DNA of 64,000 nt from Sphingomonas sp. R647 (GTDB lineage Bacteria > Pseudomonadota > Alphaproteobacteria > Sphingomonadales > Sphingomonadaceae): assembly GCF_020177055.1 (NCBI RefSeq), contig NZ_JAIQXT010000002.1:248001-312000 (forward strand), read 5' to 3'. Of this stretch, positions 1-8,141 are shown piece by piece. The first letter of the stretch is position 1. Each line of letters starts with the position of its first letter. Below the pieces are notes generated by a model. The model did not search any database and was not told where the DNA came from. It worked only from the letters and a program-made list of their open reading frames with translations. The translations under genes were made by a program, and so were the position numbers.

Positions 1-56
1 GGCATGCCGATGAAGAGCATGCCGACGACGCCGATCGGGACCAGGATCTCTTCCAT
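1..56 (-). CDS. pspB: Envelope stress response protein PspB (partial, N-terminus only)
   Basis: The minus strand carries an ATG at 54-56 followed by 18 codons that run off the window edge, starting MEEILVPIGVVGMLFIGM. This hydrophobic N-terminus fits PspB, a small inner-membrane protein that works with PspC in the phage-shock response. It lies 3 bases downstream of the pspA stop in the same direction, the normal pspA-pspB order. Only the first membrane segment is visible, so the identification rests on this sequence plus synteny. The rest of the gene lies outside the window. Confidence 0.75.
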   Translation of the reverse strand, partial: MEEILVPIGVVGMLFIGM

Positions 57-59
57 GGC

Positions 60-728
60 TTAATTCCCTTTGTTCAGGCGCGCCTTGAGCGCGGCCAGTT
101 CGGCATCGACCTTCTCGGCCGACTGGAGTTCGGAGATTTCCTCCTCCAGCGTCTTCTTCGGCGCGCCCAGGTTCAGCGCATCCGCGCGGCCCTCGGCGAA
201 ATCGACGCGGCGCTCGAGCAGGTCGAAGCGGCTGAATGCGTCGCTGACCTTCGACCCGTGGGTCATCTCGCGCAGCTTGACGCGGTTGTTGGCGCTTTCC
301 AGGCGAGTCATGATCGCATTCTGGCGGGCACGCGCGTCGCGCAGCTTGGTCTGCAGCTTGGCGATATCCTCTTCCGACGCGCGCAGCGCATCGTCGAGTA
401 CCGCGATCTCCGCGCTCAGCTGATCGCACATGTCATACGCCTTCTGGCGCTCGACCAGTGCCGCCTTGGCCAGGTCCTCGCGGTCCTTGCTCAGCGCCAG
501 TTCGGCCTTTTCGGTCCAGCTCATCTGGAGATTTTCCAGCTTAGCGATGTGGCGACGCATTTCCTTCTGGTCGGCGATGGTGCGGGCCGCGCTGGCGCGC
601 ACCTCAACCAGCGTCTCCTCCATTTCGAGGATGATCATGCGGATCATCTTCGCCGGGTCTTCCGCCTTGTCGAGCAGGTCGGTGAAGTTGGCGGCGATGA
701 TGTCGCGGGTGCGAGAGAAAATGCCCAT
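60..728 (-). CDS. pspA: Phage shock protein PspA (PspA/IM30 family)
   Basis: The 222-residue product opens MGIFSRTRDIIAANFTDLLD and then is almost entirely charged, heptad-rich coiled coil, as expected for the ESCRT-III-like PspA/IM30 family (about 220-230 residues). PspA binds stressed inner membrane and, when unengaged, inhibits the activator PspF. The amphipathic N-terminal helix and the conserved EDPAKMIRMIILEMEETL segment near residues 22-40 are present. An AAGGAG ribosome site precedes the start at 726-728. The gene is second in a minus-strand operon: 48-codon gene, pspA, pspB. A divergent pspF and a sigma-54 promoter at 1003-1019 indicate the classical PspF-controlled arrangement. Confidence 0.97.
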   Translation of the reverse strand: MGIFSRTRDIIAANFTDLLDKAEDPAKMIRMIILEMEETLVEVRASAARTIADQKEMRRHIAKLENLQMSWTEKAELALSKDREDLAKAALVERQKAYDMCDQLSAEIAVLDDALRASEEDIAKLQTKLRDARARQNAIMTRLESANNRVKLREMTHGSKVSDAFSRFDLLERRVDFAEGRADALNLGAPKKTLEEEISELQSAEKVDAELAALKARLNKGN

Positions 729-755
729 CTGAACTTAACTCCTTGGAAACTCGTG

Positions 756-789
756 CCGCCGGGCGGGCTAGGGGGTGCCCGCCCGGCGG
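756..789 (-). other. Strong stem-loop between the 48-codon gene and pspA
   Basis: Arms at 756-768 and 777-789 are perfectly complementary over 13 base pairs, all G-C, with an 8-base loop. It sits in the 67-base gap between the first gene of the psp operon and pspA. No T-run follows on the minus strand, so it is more likely an RNA processing or stability element, or a weak attenuator, than a full terminator. It could make the first gene more abundant than pspA. Confidence 0.6.
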
Positions 790-795
790 GATCGC

Positions 796-942
796 TTACG
801 CGATGGCTGGGGCGGAAACCGTGACACCGTCGGTCGCCGTGACGGCGGGGCCGACCACGGTTGCCAGGCTGGTGGTGCTCACGACCAGGGTGCAGACCAG
901 CGCCGCGATCGTCGTGCGAAAGCTGTTGTTGCCCTTGTACAT
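796..942 (-). CDS. 48-residue signal-peptide-like protein, first gene of the psp operon
   Basis: An ATG at 940-942 opens 48 codons ending in TAA. A GAGGGACGG ribosome site lies just upstream. The product begins MYKGNNSFRTTIAALVCTLV: a short basic N-terminus, one hydrophobic stretch (about residues 12-35) and a short Ala/Thr/Val tail ending APAIA. It looks like a small exported or single-pass membrane protein. It lies between the sigma-54 promoter and pspA, so it should be the first translated gene of the PspF-driven transcript. A much longer open frame (796-1773) covers it, but the part upstream of 942 is antisense to pspF and is not a gene. I do not recognise a named family. Confidence 0.65.
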   Translation of the reverse strand: MYKGNNSFRTTIAALVCTLVVSTTSLATVVGPAVTATDGVTVSAPAIA

Positions 943-1002
943 TGTTTCCGTCCCTCGTTTTCGTCGTTTCGTTCGCCGCCCTTCGCGGCTTGCCAGGAAC
1001 TT

Positions 1003-1019
1003 TGCACGGGGCGTGCCAA
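1003..1019 (-). promoter_or_regulatory. Sigma-54 (-24/-12) promoter of the psp operon
   Basis: On the minus strand the sequence reads TTGGCACGCCCCGTGCA, with the invariant GG (-24) and GC (-12) separated by exactly 10 bases as RpoN promoters require. The expected transcription start is near 992, about 50 bases before the 48-codon gene. The divergent gene encodes PspF, a sigma-54 activator, which supports the call strongly. Confidence 0.9.
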
Positions 1020-1092
1020 TTCGATTTTTCCGCAGATTTCCGCCATTTTCTAACTCTTGCGCGCGATCGGCCAACTCTACTCTTGCCAAAGG

Positions 1093-1109
1093 TTGGGAAA
1101 ATATCCCAA
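1093..1109. promoter_or_regulatory. Inverted repeat TTGGGA-N5-TCCCAA, candidate PspF upstream activating site
   Basis: Perfect 6-base arms at 1093-1098 and 1104-1109 flank AAATA. The repeat lies about 100 bases upstream of the psp start site and 11 bases before the pspF ATG. That is the right place for the PspF enhancer and for autorepression of pspF. The assignment is inferred from position; only one clear copy is seen. Confidence 0.4.
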
Positions 1110-1119
1110 GACTTCGCGC

Positions 1120-2154
1120 ATGGAGCGGACCACCCATGTCGTTGGCCAGTCGGGGGCCTTTCTCGATGCGCTCGAACACGCCTCGCGTGCCGCGGCGCTC
1201 GACCGTCCGGTGCTGGTGATCGGCGAGCGCGGGACCGGCAAGGAACTGGTCGCCGAGCGCCTCCACCGACTGTCCCCGCGCTGGGACCAGCCGCTCGTCG
1301 TGATGAACTGCGCGGCTTTGCCCGAGACGCTGATCGAAGCGGAATTGTTCGGGCATGAGGCCGGATCGTTCACCGGCGCGACCAAGGGGCGGGCAGGCCG
1401 GTTCGAAGAGGCCGATGGCGGCACCCTGTTCCTCGACGAACTCGGCACGCTCAGCATGGCGGCGCAGGACCGGCTGCTGCGCGCGGTCGAATATGGCGAG
1501 ATTACCCGGATCGGCGCCTCGCGCCCGATGCGGGTCGATGTCCGCATCGTCGCCGCAACCAACGAACATCTGCCCGAACGCGTCGAGCGCGGCACGTTCC
1601 GCGCCGATTTGCTCGACCGGCTGAGCTTTGAGGTGGTGACGCTGCCGCCGTTGCGCGCGCGCGCCGGCGACGTGCTGGTGCTTGCCGAGTTCTTCGGCCG
1701 GCGCATGGCGGCGGAGCTGGGGCGCGATTGGGAAGGGTTCGGGCCGACGGCGCTGGATGGCCTCACCAATCACGACTGGCCGGGCAATGTCCGCGAACTG
1801 CGCAACGTGGTCGAACGCTCGGTCTATCGCTGGGACCGGTCGGGTCCGGTGGACGAGATCCAGGTCGATCCGTTCGCCTCACCCTATCGCCCGCGGCCAA
1901 TGCCGCACGGCATCCCCGGCAACGCCGCGCCGGTTCAGCTGACCACCGAGGAACCCGGCCCGCTTCCGCGCCGCGAGGACGACCTGTCCGGCGACTTCAA
2001 GAGCCGCGTCAACCGCTTTGAACGCGAATTGCTCAGCCGCGCGCTGTCCGAAAACCGCTACAACCAGCGCGCCACCGCCGATGCGCTGGGCCTCAGCTAC
2101 GACCAGCTCCGCCACGCCCTCAAGCGCCACGACCTGCTGAACGCTGGCGGCTGA
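1120..2154 (+). CDS. pspF: Phage shock operon sigma-54 activator PspF
   Basis: This 344-residue bacterial enhancer-binding protein activates the psp promoter with sigma-54 RNA polymerase and is held off by PspA. It begins MERTTHVVGQSGAFLDALEH with no N-terminal sensory domain, as in all PspF proteins; an upstream ATG at 1057 would add 21 unconserved residues. Visible motifs are Walker A GERGTGKE, the sigma-54 contact loop in the variant form GSFTGA rather than GAFTGA, Walker B GGTLFLDE, the sensor region RIVAATN, and WPGNVRELRN. A C-terminal Fis-type helix-turn-helix (YNQRATADALGLSYDQLRHA) ends the protein. A Pro-rich linker of about 50 residues separates the AAA+ and DNA-binding parts. Confidence 0.95.
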   Translation: MERTTHVVGQSGAFLDALEHASRAAALDRPVLVIGERGTGKELVAERLHRLSPRWDQPLVVMNCAALPETLIEAELFGHEAGSFTGATKGRAGRFEEADGGTLFLDELGTLSMAAQDRLLRAVEYGEITRIGASRPMRVDVRIVAATNEHLPERVERGTFRADLLDRLSFEVVTLPPLRARAGDVLVLAEFFGRRMAAELGRDWEGFGPTALDGLTNHDWPGNVRELRNVVERSVYRWDRSGPVDEIQVDPFASPYRPRPMPHGIPGNAAPVQLTTEEPGPLPRREDDLSGDFKSRVNRFERELLSRALSENRYNQRATADALGLSYDQLRHALKRHDLLNAGG

Positions 2155-2249
2155 TCGCCCCACTCGATCCCATCCGCAGAAAAATTTGTGCGGCATTCGC
2201 GTCGATCATGCGTTAGGCGGTCGCGAACCAAAAAACGGAGGGACATCCC

Positions 2250-2867
2250 ATGGCGTTCGAACTTCCCACGCTCCCCTATGCCAAGGACGCGCTCGCCCCG
2301 ACGATCTCGGCCGAGACGCTCGATTTCCACTATGGCAAGCATCACAAGGCCTATGTCGACAAGACCAACGGTTTCGTCGCGGACAAGGGCCTTGAAGGCA
2401 AGTCGCTGGTCGAGGTCATCAAGCACGCCAAGGAAACCGGCGACAAGGGCCTGTTCAACAACAGCGCGCAGATCTGGAACCACAGCTTCTACTGGTTCGG
2501 CCTGACGCCGGAAGCCAAGGAGCCGACCGGCAAGCTCGCCGAGCTGATCGAAGCGAAGTTCGGCTCGAAGGAAGAGCTGGTCAAGCAGCTGATCGCCGAA
2601 TCCACCGCGCATTTCTCGAACGGCTGGGGCTGGCTGGTGCTCGACGGTGACGAGATCAAGGTGACCTCGCTCCACGACGCCGACACGCCTGTCGTCTATG
2701 ACTACAAGCCGCTGCTGACGATCGATGTGTGGGAGCACGCTTACTACATCGACTACCGCAACGCGCGTCCGGGCTATCTGGAAGCGATCACCAAGATCAT
2801 CGACTGGGATTTCGTCGCCGCCAACCTCGACGGCGAAGGCGTCAGCCGCGCCGACCAGGCCGGCTGA
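2250..2867 (+). CDS. sodB: Superoxide dismutase [Fe]
   Basis: This 205-residue cytoplasmic enzyme dismutates superoxide to hydrogen peroxide and oxygen. The N-terminal helical hairpin carries metal ligand His27 in FHYGKHHKAYV. The second ligand lies in NHSFYW, and the C-terminal pair in DVWEHAYYIDYRN. The Fe/Mn fold is full length, and the N-terminus MAFELPTLPYAKDAL is typical of proteobacterial FeSOD. A GGAGGG ribosome site precedes the ATG. It is monocistronic: pspF ends 95 bases upstream and a rho-independent terminator follows at 2893-2920. Iron rather than manganese is inferred from family resemblance. Confidence 0.96.
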   Translation: MAFELPTLPYAKDALAPTISAETLDFHYGKHHKAYVDKTNGFVADKGLEGKSLVEVIKHAKETGDKGLFNNSAQIWNHSFYWFGLTPEAKEPTGKLAELIEAKFGSKEELVKQLIAESTAHFSNGWGWLVLDGDEIKVTSLHDADTPVVYDYKPLLTIDVWEHAYYIDYRNARPGYLEAITKIIDWDFVAANLDGEGVSRADQAG

Positions 2868-2892
2868 TCGAACCGATCATCGATTGAAGAAG

Positions 2893-2920
2893 CGGGCCGG
2901 GGGAAACTCCGGCCCGTTTT
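2893..2920 (+). terminator. Rho-independent terminator of sodB
   Basis: Arms CGGGCCGG (2893-2900) and CCGGCCCG (2909-2916) form a perfect 8-base-pair stem followed by TTTT. It lies 25 bases after the sodB stop. Confidence 0.85.
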
Positions 2921-2932
2921 GATTCAATCCCG

Positions 2933-3039
2933 CGTCACCCCGGCCTTGTGCCGGGGTCCACGGTCCCGCAGGCGCGAAGCAAGAGGCTGGAGCGATGCGC
3001 GTGCCGCACAGTGGACCCCGGCACAGGGCCGGGGTGACG
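2933..3039. repeat. Intergenic inverted repeat (REP/BIME-like, GTCACCCCGGCC type)
   Basis: A 29-base arm at 2933-2961 is repeated in inverse orientation at 3011-3039 (perfect or near-perfect), around a 49-base spacer. Each arm can itself fold around CCCCGG...CCGGGG. It fills the gap between sodB and the convergent yciB. Related elements occur at 54063, 56087 and 59068. Confidence 0.8.
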
Positions 3040-3058
3040 ATTAGTTGCAGGAGTGAGC

Positions 3059-3700
3059 TTATTGCTCCGGCGGCAACGCCTTGTCGACGATCTCGCCATC
3101 GGTCTTCAGCCCATGGCGCAGCAGCAACGGCACATTGCCGATCGCGAACAACAGCGTCAGCGGCACCACGCCCCACAGCTTGAACGCGACCCAGAAATCC
3201 CAGCTCTGCGTGCGCCATATGATCTCGTTCAGCACCGCCATCACTGCGAAGAACACCGCCCAGTTGATCGTCAGCAGCTTCCACCCGCGCGCGGTGAGTC
3301 CCGGATAGGCGCTTTCGAGCAGCGTTTGCAGCAGCGGCTTGTTGGCGATCAGGCCGTAGGTGAGGACGATCGCGAACATCGCATAAACCAGCGTCGGCTT
3401 GACCTTGATGAAGGTCTCGTCATGGAACCACAGCGTCAGCCCGCCGAACACCAGCACCAGCAGGCCGGAAATCCACAGCATCGGTGAGATATGCTTGGTC
3501 TTCCACAGCGACAGCCCCATCGCGAGGAAGATCGCGACCATGAACGCCGCAGTCGCCGCGAGCATCCGGGTCAGCTGCGGCCCGCCCATGAAGCTGTTGA
3601 CCGCAAAGAACACCGCCAGCGGACCGAAATCGATCAGCATGCGCAGGCCGGGGGTAGGGGCGGGCTTACCCGGATTTTGGGACGTCGTGGATTCGGTCAT
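3059..3700 (-). CDS. yciB: Inner membrane-spanning protein YciB (septation protein A / IspZ family)
   Basis: The 213-residue polytopic membrane protein has about six hydrophobic segments and the family signature around LLIDFGPLAVFF near residues 22-32. A second conserved stretch, NWAVFFAVMAVLNEIIW, lies near residues 145-161. YciB/IspZ proteins are linked to septation, envelope integrity and intracellular growth in other bacteria, but their biochemical role is unsettled. The length fits alphaproteobacterial members (180-215), with a slightly long N-terminal tail. It follows ftsY in the same direction with a 55-base gap, so a mtaB-ftsY-yciB operon is likely; this order is common in sphingomonads. 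Confidence 0.93.
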   Translation of the reverse strand: MTESTTSQNPGKPAPTPGLRMLIDFGPLAVFFAVNSFMGGPQLTRMLAATAAFMVAIFLAMGLSLWKTKHISPMLWISGLLVLVFGGLTLWFHDETFIKVKPTLVYAMFAIVLTYGLIANKPLLQTLLESAYPGLTARGWKLLTINWAVFFAVMAVLNEIIWRTQSWDFWVAFKLWGVVPLTLLFAIGNVPLLLRHGLKTDGEIVDKALPPEQ

Positions 3701-3755
3701 GCACTCACTCTACAAATGGCGCCGGGCTTGTCGAAGAAAACTGGACGCGGGGCGG

Positions 3756-4688
3756 TCAGCCCTTGGTTAACGCCTCCACCCCGGCGATGATCCGCGACAC
3801 TTCGCGCGGGTCGAACCCGCGCAAATCGTCGACCTTCTCGCCGACGCCGATCGCGTGGATCGGCAGGCCATATTTCTCCGCCGCCGCGACCAGCACGCCG
3901 CCGCGCGCGGTGCCGTCCAGCTTGGTCATCACCATGCCGGTGACGCCGGCGACTTCCTGAAACACCGCGATCTGGTTGAGCGCATTCTGCCCGGTGGTTG
4001 CGTCGAGCACCAGCAGCACATCGTGCGGCGCGTCGGGATCGAGCTTGCCGAGCACACGGCGGATCTTCGCCAGCTCGTCCATCAGCTCGCGCTTGTTCTG
4101 CAACCGCCCGGCGGTGTCGACGATCAGCAGGTCGATCCCCTCGGCGGTCGCGCGGCGCAGCGCCTCGTGAGCGACCCCTGCGGCATCGCCGCCCTCGGCC
4201 CCCGCGACGATCGGCACGCCGATCCGTTCGGCCCAGGTGCGCAGCTGGCCGATCGCGGCCGCGCGGAACGTGTCGCCCGCCGCGACCATCACCTTCAGCC
4301 CCTGATCCTTCAGGATCGCGGCGAGCTTGGCGATGGTCGTGGTCTTGCCCGACCCGTTGACGCCGATCACCAGCATCACCTGCGGCCGCGCCTTGTCGGT
4401 GATCAGCGGCTTGGCGACCTTGGTCAGCACCTTCTCGATCTCGTCGGCGACGACCAGCCGGATGCCCAGCTCCTCCATCCCGCGCTCGACCTGCTCATCC
4501 GCCAGCCGCTCGCGAATCCGCGCCGCCGTCGCCGGGCCCAGGTCGGACGCGATCAGCGCCTCCTCGATCTCGTCGAGCGTCGCCTCGTCCAGGCGCCCGG
4601 TGCCAAGCCCGGCAAGGTTGCCGACCAGCCGGTCCGACGTCTTCTTGAACCCGCCGAGCAACCGCTCGCGCCAGCTGGGGCCGCTCAT
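3756..4688 (-). CDS. ftsY: Signal recognition particle receptor FtsY
   Basis: FtsY is the membrane-associated SRP receptor GTPase that receives ribosome-nascent-chain-SRP complexes for delivery to SecYEG. The 310-residue form is short and lacks the long acidic A domain of enterobacterial FtsY, starting almost directly in the N domain ([19 protein letters not shown]). G-domain motifs are present: G1 [10 protein letters not shown], the DTFRAAA stretch, G3 DTAGR and G4 TKLDG, followed by the [13 protein letters not shown] region. Its ATG overlaps the TGA of mtaB (ATGA), implying translational coupling. Ffh, its partner, is encoded about 3.7 kb downstream on the other strand. Confidence 0.97.
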   Translation of the reverse strand: MSGPSWRERLLGGFKKTSDRLVGNLAGLGTGRLDEATLDEIEEALIASDLGPATAARIRERLADEQVERGMEELGIRLVVADEIEKVLTKVAKPLITDKARPQVMLVIGVNGSGKTTTIAKLAAILKDQGLKVMVAAGDTFRAAAIGQLRTWAERIGVPIVAGAEGGDAAGVAHEALRRATAEGIDLLIVDTAGRLQNKRELMDELAKIRRVLGKLDPDAPHDVLLVLDATTGQNALNQIAVFQEVAGVTGMVMTKLDGTARGGVLVAAAEKYGLPIHAIGVGEKVDDLRGFDPREVSRIIAGVEALTKG

Positions 4689-5923
4689 GCGGGCACTCCG
4701 ATCAGTTTGCCGTTCTGCACGTCCGTGATCTTCACCTGTTGTATCGATCCCATGTCACTCTGCGGAAGCATGACCTCCGCGAAATTCTCCGCATGGCCGC
4801 GGTCGCCCGGTCGCTCGACCAGCACCCGCTGCGTCGTCCCGACCATGTCGCGCAGCCAGTCCGTCCGCCGCGCCGCCGCCCGCTCGCGCAGTGCCGCCGC
4901 GCGTGCCTTGGCGATGGCCGGCGCAACCTGCGGCATCCGCGCCGCCGGCGTGCCCTCGCGCGGGCTATAGGGAAAGATATGCGCATGCACGATGTCGCAA
5001 TCGTCGATCAGCGCCAGCGTGTTCGCCGCCATCGCCTCATCCTCGGTCGGAAACCCGGCGATCAGGTCCGCGCCGATCGCGATTCCCGGCCGCGCCGCCT
5101 TCAGCCGCTCGACCAGCGCCACCGACTGCGCCCGCGAATGCCGCCGCTTCATCCGCTTGAGGATCATATCGTCACCCGCCTGCAGCGACAGATGGACATG
5201 CGGCAGCACCCGCGCTTCCTGCGTCAGCAGCGCGAACAGCCGGTCGTCAATCTCGATCCCGTCGAGCGACGACAGCCGTAGCCGCTCGACCGCCGTATGC
5301 GCCAGCACCCGCTCGACCAGCTGCCCCAATGACGGCGCGCCGGGCAGGTCGGGGCCATAGCTCGTCAGGTCCACCCCGGTCAGCACGATCTCGCGATGCC
5401 CCGCATCGACCAGCGCCTGCACCCGATCGATCACCGCGCCCGCCGGCACCGACCGGCTGTTGCCGCGCCCGAACGGGATCGCGCAAAAGGTACAGCGATG
5501 GTCGCACCCGTTCTGCACCTCGACAAAGGCGCGGACATGCGCAGAAAAGCTCGCTGCCAGATGCGGCGCGGTCTGGCGCACGGCCATGATGTCCTGCACC
5601 AAAGCCGCGTCATCGCTGGCCCAAGAGGCCGGGATCAGCTTTTCGGCATTGCCGATTACCCGGTCCACCTCCGGCATCGCGCCGAACGATGCCGGATCGA
5701 TCTGCGCCGCGCAGCCCGTCACCACCAGCTGCGCCGATGGCCGCGCCCGCCGCGCGCGGCGGATCGCCTGGCGCGTCTGGCGCACCGCTTCGTTGGTCAC
5801 GGCACAGCTGTTGACGACCACCACGTCGCTGGACCCCAACAGCGCGCGGATCGTTTCGCGTTCGGCAAGGTTGAGCCGACAGCCGAGGCTGATTACCTCT
5901 GGTGCGGCAATGGAGGACGACAT
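4685..5923 (-). CDS. mtaB: tRNA t6A37 methylthiotransferase MtaB
   Basis: MtaB is a radical-SAM enzyme that converts t6A to ms2t6A at tRNA position 37. The 412-residue product has the N-terminal UPF0004 domain with three cysteines for the second [4Fe-4S] cluster (LGCRLN, NSCAVTNEA, VTGCAAQ). The radical-SAM CxxxCxxC sits in CDHRCTFC, and a C-terminal TRAM-like segment follows. Its ATG (5921-5923) shares bases with the ATG of the divergent DUF924 gene in a single CATG, so neither gene can have a conventional promoter between them. The start is supported by the family N-terminus APEVISLGCRLN. Confidence 0.95.
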   Translation of the reverse strand: MSSSIAAPEVISLGCRLNLAERETIRALLGSSDVVVVNSCAVTNEAVRQTRQAIRRARRARPSAQLVVTGCAAQIDPASFGAMPEVDRVIGNAEKLIPASWASDDAALVQDIMAVRQTAPHLAASFSAHVRAFVEVQNGCDHRCTFCAIPFGRGNSRSVPAGAVIDRVQALVDAGHREIVLTGVDLTSYGPDLPGAPSLGQLVERVLAHTAVERLRLSSLDGIEIDDRLFALLTQEARVLPHVHLSLQAGDDMILKRMKRRHSRAQSVALVERLKAARPGIAIGADLIAGFPTEDEAMAANTLALIDDCDIVHAHIFPYSPREGTPAARMPQVAPAIAKARAAALRERAAARRTDWLRDMVGTTQRVLVERPGDRGHAENFAEVMLPQSDMGSIQQVKITDVQNGKLIGVPA

Positions 5924-6500
5924 GGCAGGCGATCTAGAGACGCACGGGGTTGAAGTCCATGCATGCGCGAAAGCGGTGCTGGACTATTGGTTCGACGAAC
6001 TGAAACCCGAACAGCAATTCGCGAAGGACGATGCGGTCGATGCGGAGATTGCGCGCCGCTTCGGCGATGCCCGCAACATGGTACTCGCGGGCGGCGCAGC
6101 GGGGTGGCGCGACGACGCCGACACGCTGCTCGCCGCGGTGATCCTGCTCGACCAGTTCAGCCGCAACATCCATCGCGGGACGCCCGACGCGTTCGCCGCC
6201 GACCCGCTCGCACTCGCGCTGACGCTGGAGGCGATCGGCAAGGACTGGGACCGCGAGTTGGCGCCGGAGCGCGCGACCTTCCTCTATATGCCGCTGATGC
6301 ACGCTGAAAATGTCGAGGCGCAGCGGATGTGCCTGGAGAAATTCACCGCGCTCGGCCGCCCGGAAAATCTCCGCTTCGCGATGGAGCACGCCGTGGTGAT
6401 CGAACAATTCGGCCGCTTCCCCAGCCGCAACGAAGCGCTGGGCCGCGAGTCGACGCCGGAAGAGCTGGAATATCTGAAGCGCCCGGATGCAGGCTGGTAG
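5922..6500 (+). CDS. DUF924 family protein
   Basis: The 192-residue product matches the DUF924 family, an all-helical TPR-like fold of unknown biochemical role. Visible signatures are VLDYWFDEL near the start, LLAAVILLDQFSRNIHRG in the middle, and YMPLMHAENVEAQ with RFPSRNEALGRESTPEE toward the C-terminus. I chose the ATG at 5922 because GGAGG lies 5 bases upstream; an in-frame ATG at 5910 has no ribosome site. The start codon overlaps that of the divergent mtaB. It ends 3 bases before the convergent GGDEF/EAL gene. Confidence 0.88.
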   Translation: MAGDLETHGVEVHACAKAVLDYWFDELKPEQQFAKDDAVDAEIARRFGDARNMVLAGGAAGWRDDADTLLAAVILLDQFSRNIHRGTPDAFAADPLALALTLEAIGKDWDRELAPERATFLYMPLMHAENVEAQRMCLEKFTALGRPENLRFAMEHAVVIEQFGRFPSRNEALGRESTPEELEYLKRPDAGW

Positions 6501-6503
6501 GGC

Positions 6504-8141
6504 TTAACCCGCCATCCGGCCCGGGCGTTCGATCGGGAGCTCGCTCTCGATCGTCGGTTCAGCAGGAGCCTGCACCAGCATCCGCCGCTCGGCGAGCAGG
6601 CGGCGGGCGCCGCTGACCGACAGCGGCTTGCCATAATGCCAGCCCTGCGCCTTGGCACAGCCCAGCGCCTTGAGCCGCGCAGCGATCGCCTCGTCCTCGA
6701 CGCCCTCGGCGGTGATCGGCAGGTTGAGGCTTTCGCCCAGCGACACGATTGCATTCACGATCGCCGCCGAATCCGCGCTCTCGTTCAATGAGATGACGAA
6801 GCTCTTGTCGATCTTGATCCGGTCGAACGGCAGCGCGCGCAGATGCGCCAGCGACGAATAGCCCGTCCCGAAATCGTCGAGCGCAAGCCGCACGCCCTGA
6901 TTCTTCAAACTCCCCACGATCGACTGGGCGAGCGAGAGATTGTCGAACAGCGAACTTTCGGTGATCTCGATCTCCAGCCGGCTCGCCGGGAACCGGGTTT
7001 CGGTCAGCACCTTGATGATCTTCTGCGCCAGCCACGCATCGCGCAGCTGCACCGGCGAGATGTTGACCGACAGGGTCAGCGAACTGTCCCAGTCGCGCGC
7101 AGCGTTGAACGCCTGATGCATCAACGCGATCGACATGTCCGCGATCAGGCCGGTTTCCTCGGCGATCGGGATGAACAATTCGGGGCTTATCAGGCCGCGC
7201 GTCGGGTGTTCCCAGCGCGCAAGCACCTCGAACCCGATCAGCTTGCCGGTCTGCAGATCGATCTGCTGTTCGAAATAGGGGACGATCTCACCACGCGGGA
7301 TCGCGGTGCGCAGGCCATTCTCCAGCTCGTTGCGCGTCTGCAGTTCGCGCTCCATCGAATGGTCGAACCAGGCATAGCGGTTGCGGCCCGATTTCTTGGC
7401 GACATACATCGCGATGTCCGCCGATCGCATCAGCGAATCCACCGACTGGCAGTCAAAGTCCGATCGCGCGATGCCGACCGAACAGCTGACATGCAGCCGC
7501 AGACCCTCGGCCTCGAACGGCTGCGACATCTGCCCGACCAGCTTTTCGGCGATCCGCTCGATCATGTCCGGGTGCTGAGGATCGAACAGGAAGGCGCAGG
7601 CAAATTCGTCGCCGCCCAACCGCGCGGTCAGCGCGATCGGCGGCATCGCGCCCGCGATCTCACCGGCCGCCGCGCGCAGCAGCGCGTCGCCGACCGCATG
7701 ACCGTGCATGTCGTTGACCGTCTTGAAATGGTCGAGGTCGATGATCAGCATCGCCATCGCTTTGCGCCGCTTCTGCCCGCGCACGAACATCGCCGCGCCT
7801 TCCTCGGCCAGGCTGCGGCGGTTGAGGAATCCGGTCAGCGGATCGCGGCTGGCGAGCATCTGCGCGCGTTCCTCCGCTGCGGTGCGGATGCGCACTTCGT
7901 TGCTCAACCCCTGATGGCGCCGCCACCCGAACAGGATCAGCGCGACGTTGAGCAGCAGCGCGATCACCAACGTGCGGTCCGCCGGAGCCGCGCCCTCCAG
8001 ATAATGACGCAGCGTCTTGGACAGCACCGAACTGCCGGTCCCGACAAACATCAGGATCGCAGCGACGCTGATCGCCCCGGTGATCAGGTCGGATCCGGCT
8101 CCGTTGCGTTCAGGCTGATCGTGGTCGTTGTCCAGCGACAT
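6504..8141 (-). CDS. Membrane-bound diguanylate cyclase/phosphodiesterase (GGDEF-EAL)
   Basis: The product (545 residues from this start) has two N-terminal membrane segments, a GGDEF domain and an EAL domain, and should make and/or degrade cyclic di-GMP. The cyclase signature GGDEF is intact in ARLGGDEFACAF. The phosphodiesterase motif reads EVL (IGFEVLARWEHP), a common tolerated variant. Other catalytic EAL motifs are present: ITESSLFDN, LDDFGTGYSSL, IDKSFV and AEGVED. There is no periplasmic sensor domain beyond the short loop. An ATG at 8162 would add seven residues, but AAGGGGAG lies 10 bases before the ATG at 8141, so I prefer the latter. Confidence 0.93.
   Translation of the reverse strand: MSLDNDHDQPERNGAGSDLITGAISVAAILMFVGTGSSVLSKTLRHYLEGAAPADRTLVIALLLNVALILFGWRRHQGLSNEVRIRTAAEERAQMLASRDPLTGFLNRRSLAEEGAAMFVRGQKRRKAMAMLIIDLDHFKTVNDMHGHAVGDALLRAAAGEIAGAMPPIALTARLGGDEFACAFLFDPQHPDMIERIAEKLVGQMSQPFEAEGLRLHVSCSVGIARSDFDCQSVDSLMRSADIAMYVAKKSGRNRYAWFDHSMERELQTRNELENGLRTAIPRGEIVPYFEQQIDLQTGKLIGFEVLARWEHPTRGLISPELFIPIAEETGLIADMSIALMHQAFNAARDWDSSLTLSVNISPVQLRDAWLAQKIIKVLTETRFPASRLEIEITESSLFDNLSLAQSIVGSLKNQGVRLALDDFGTGYSSLAHLRALPFDRIKIDKSFVISLNESADSAAIVNAIVSLGESLNLPITAEGVEDEAIAARLKALGCAKAQGWHYGKPLSVSGARRLLAERRMLVQAPAEPTIESELPIERPGRMAG

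Noticed and set aside
943..1773. Upstream part of a 325-codon minus-strand frame (796-1773)
   Set aside because: The segment beyond 942 is antisense to pspF and crosses the sigma-54 promoter; only the last 48 codons have a ribosome site and a plausible protein.
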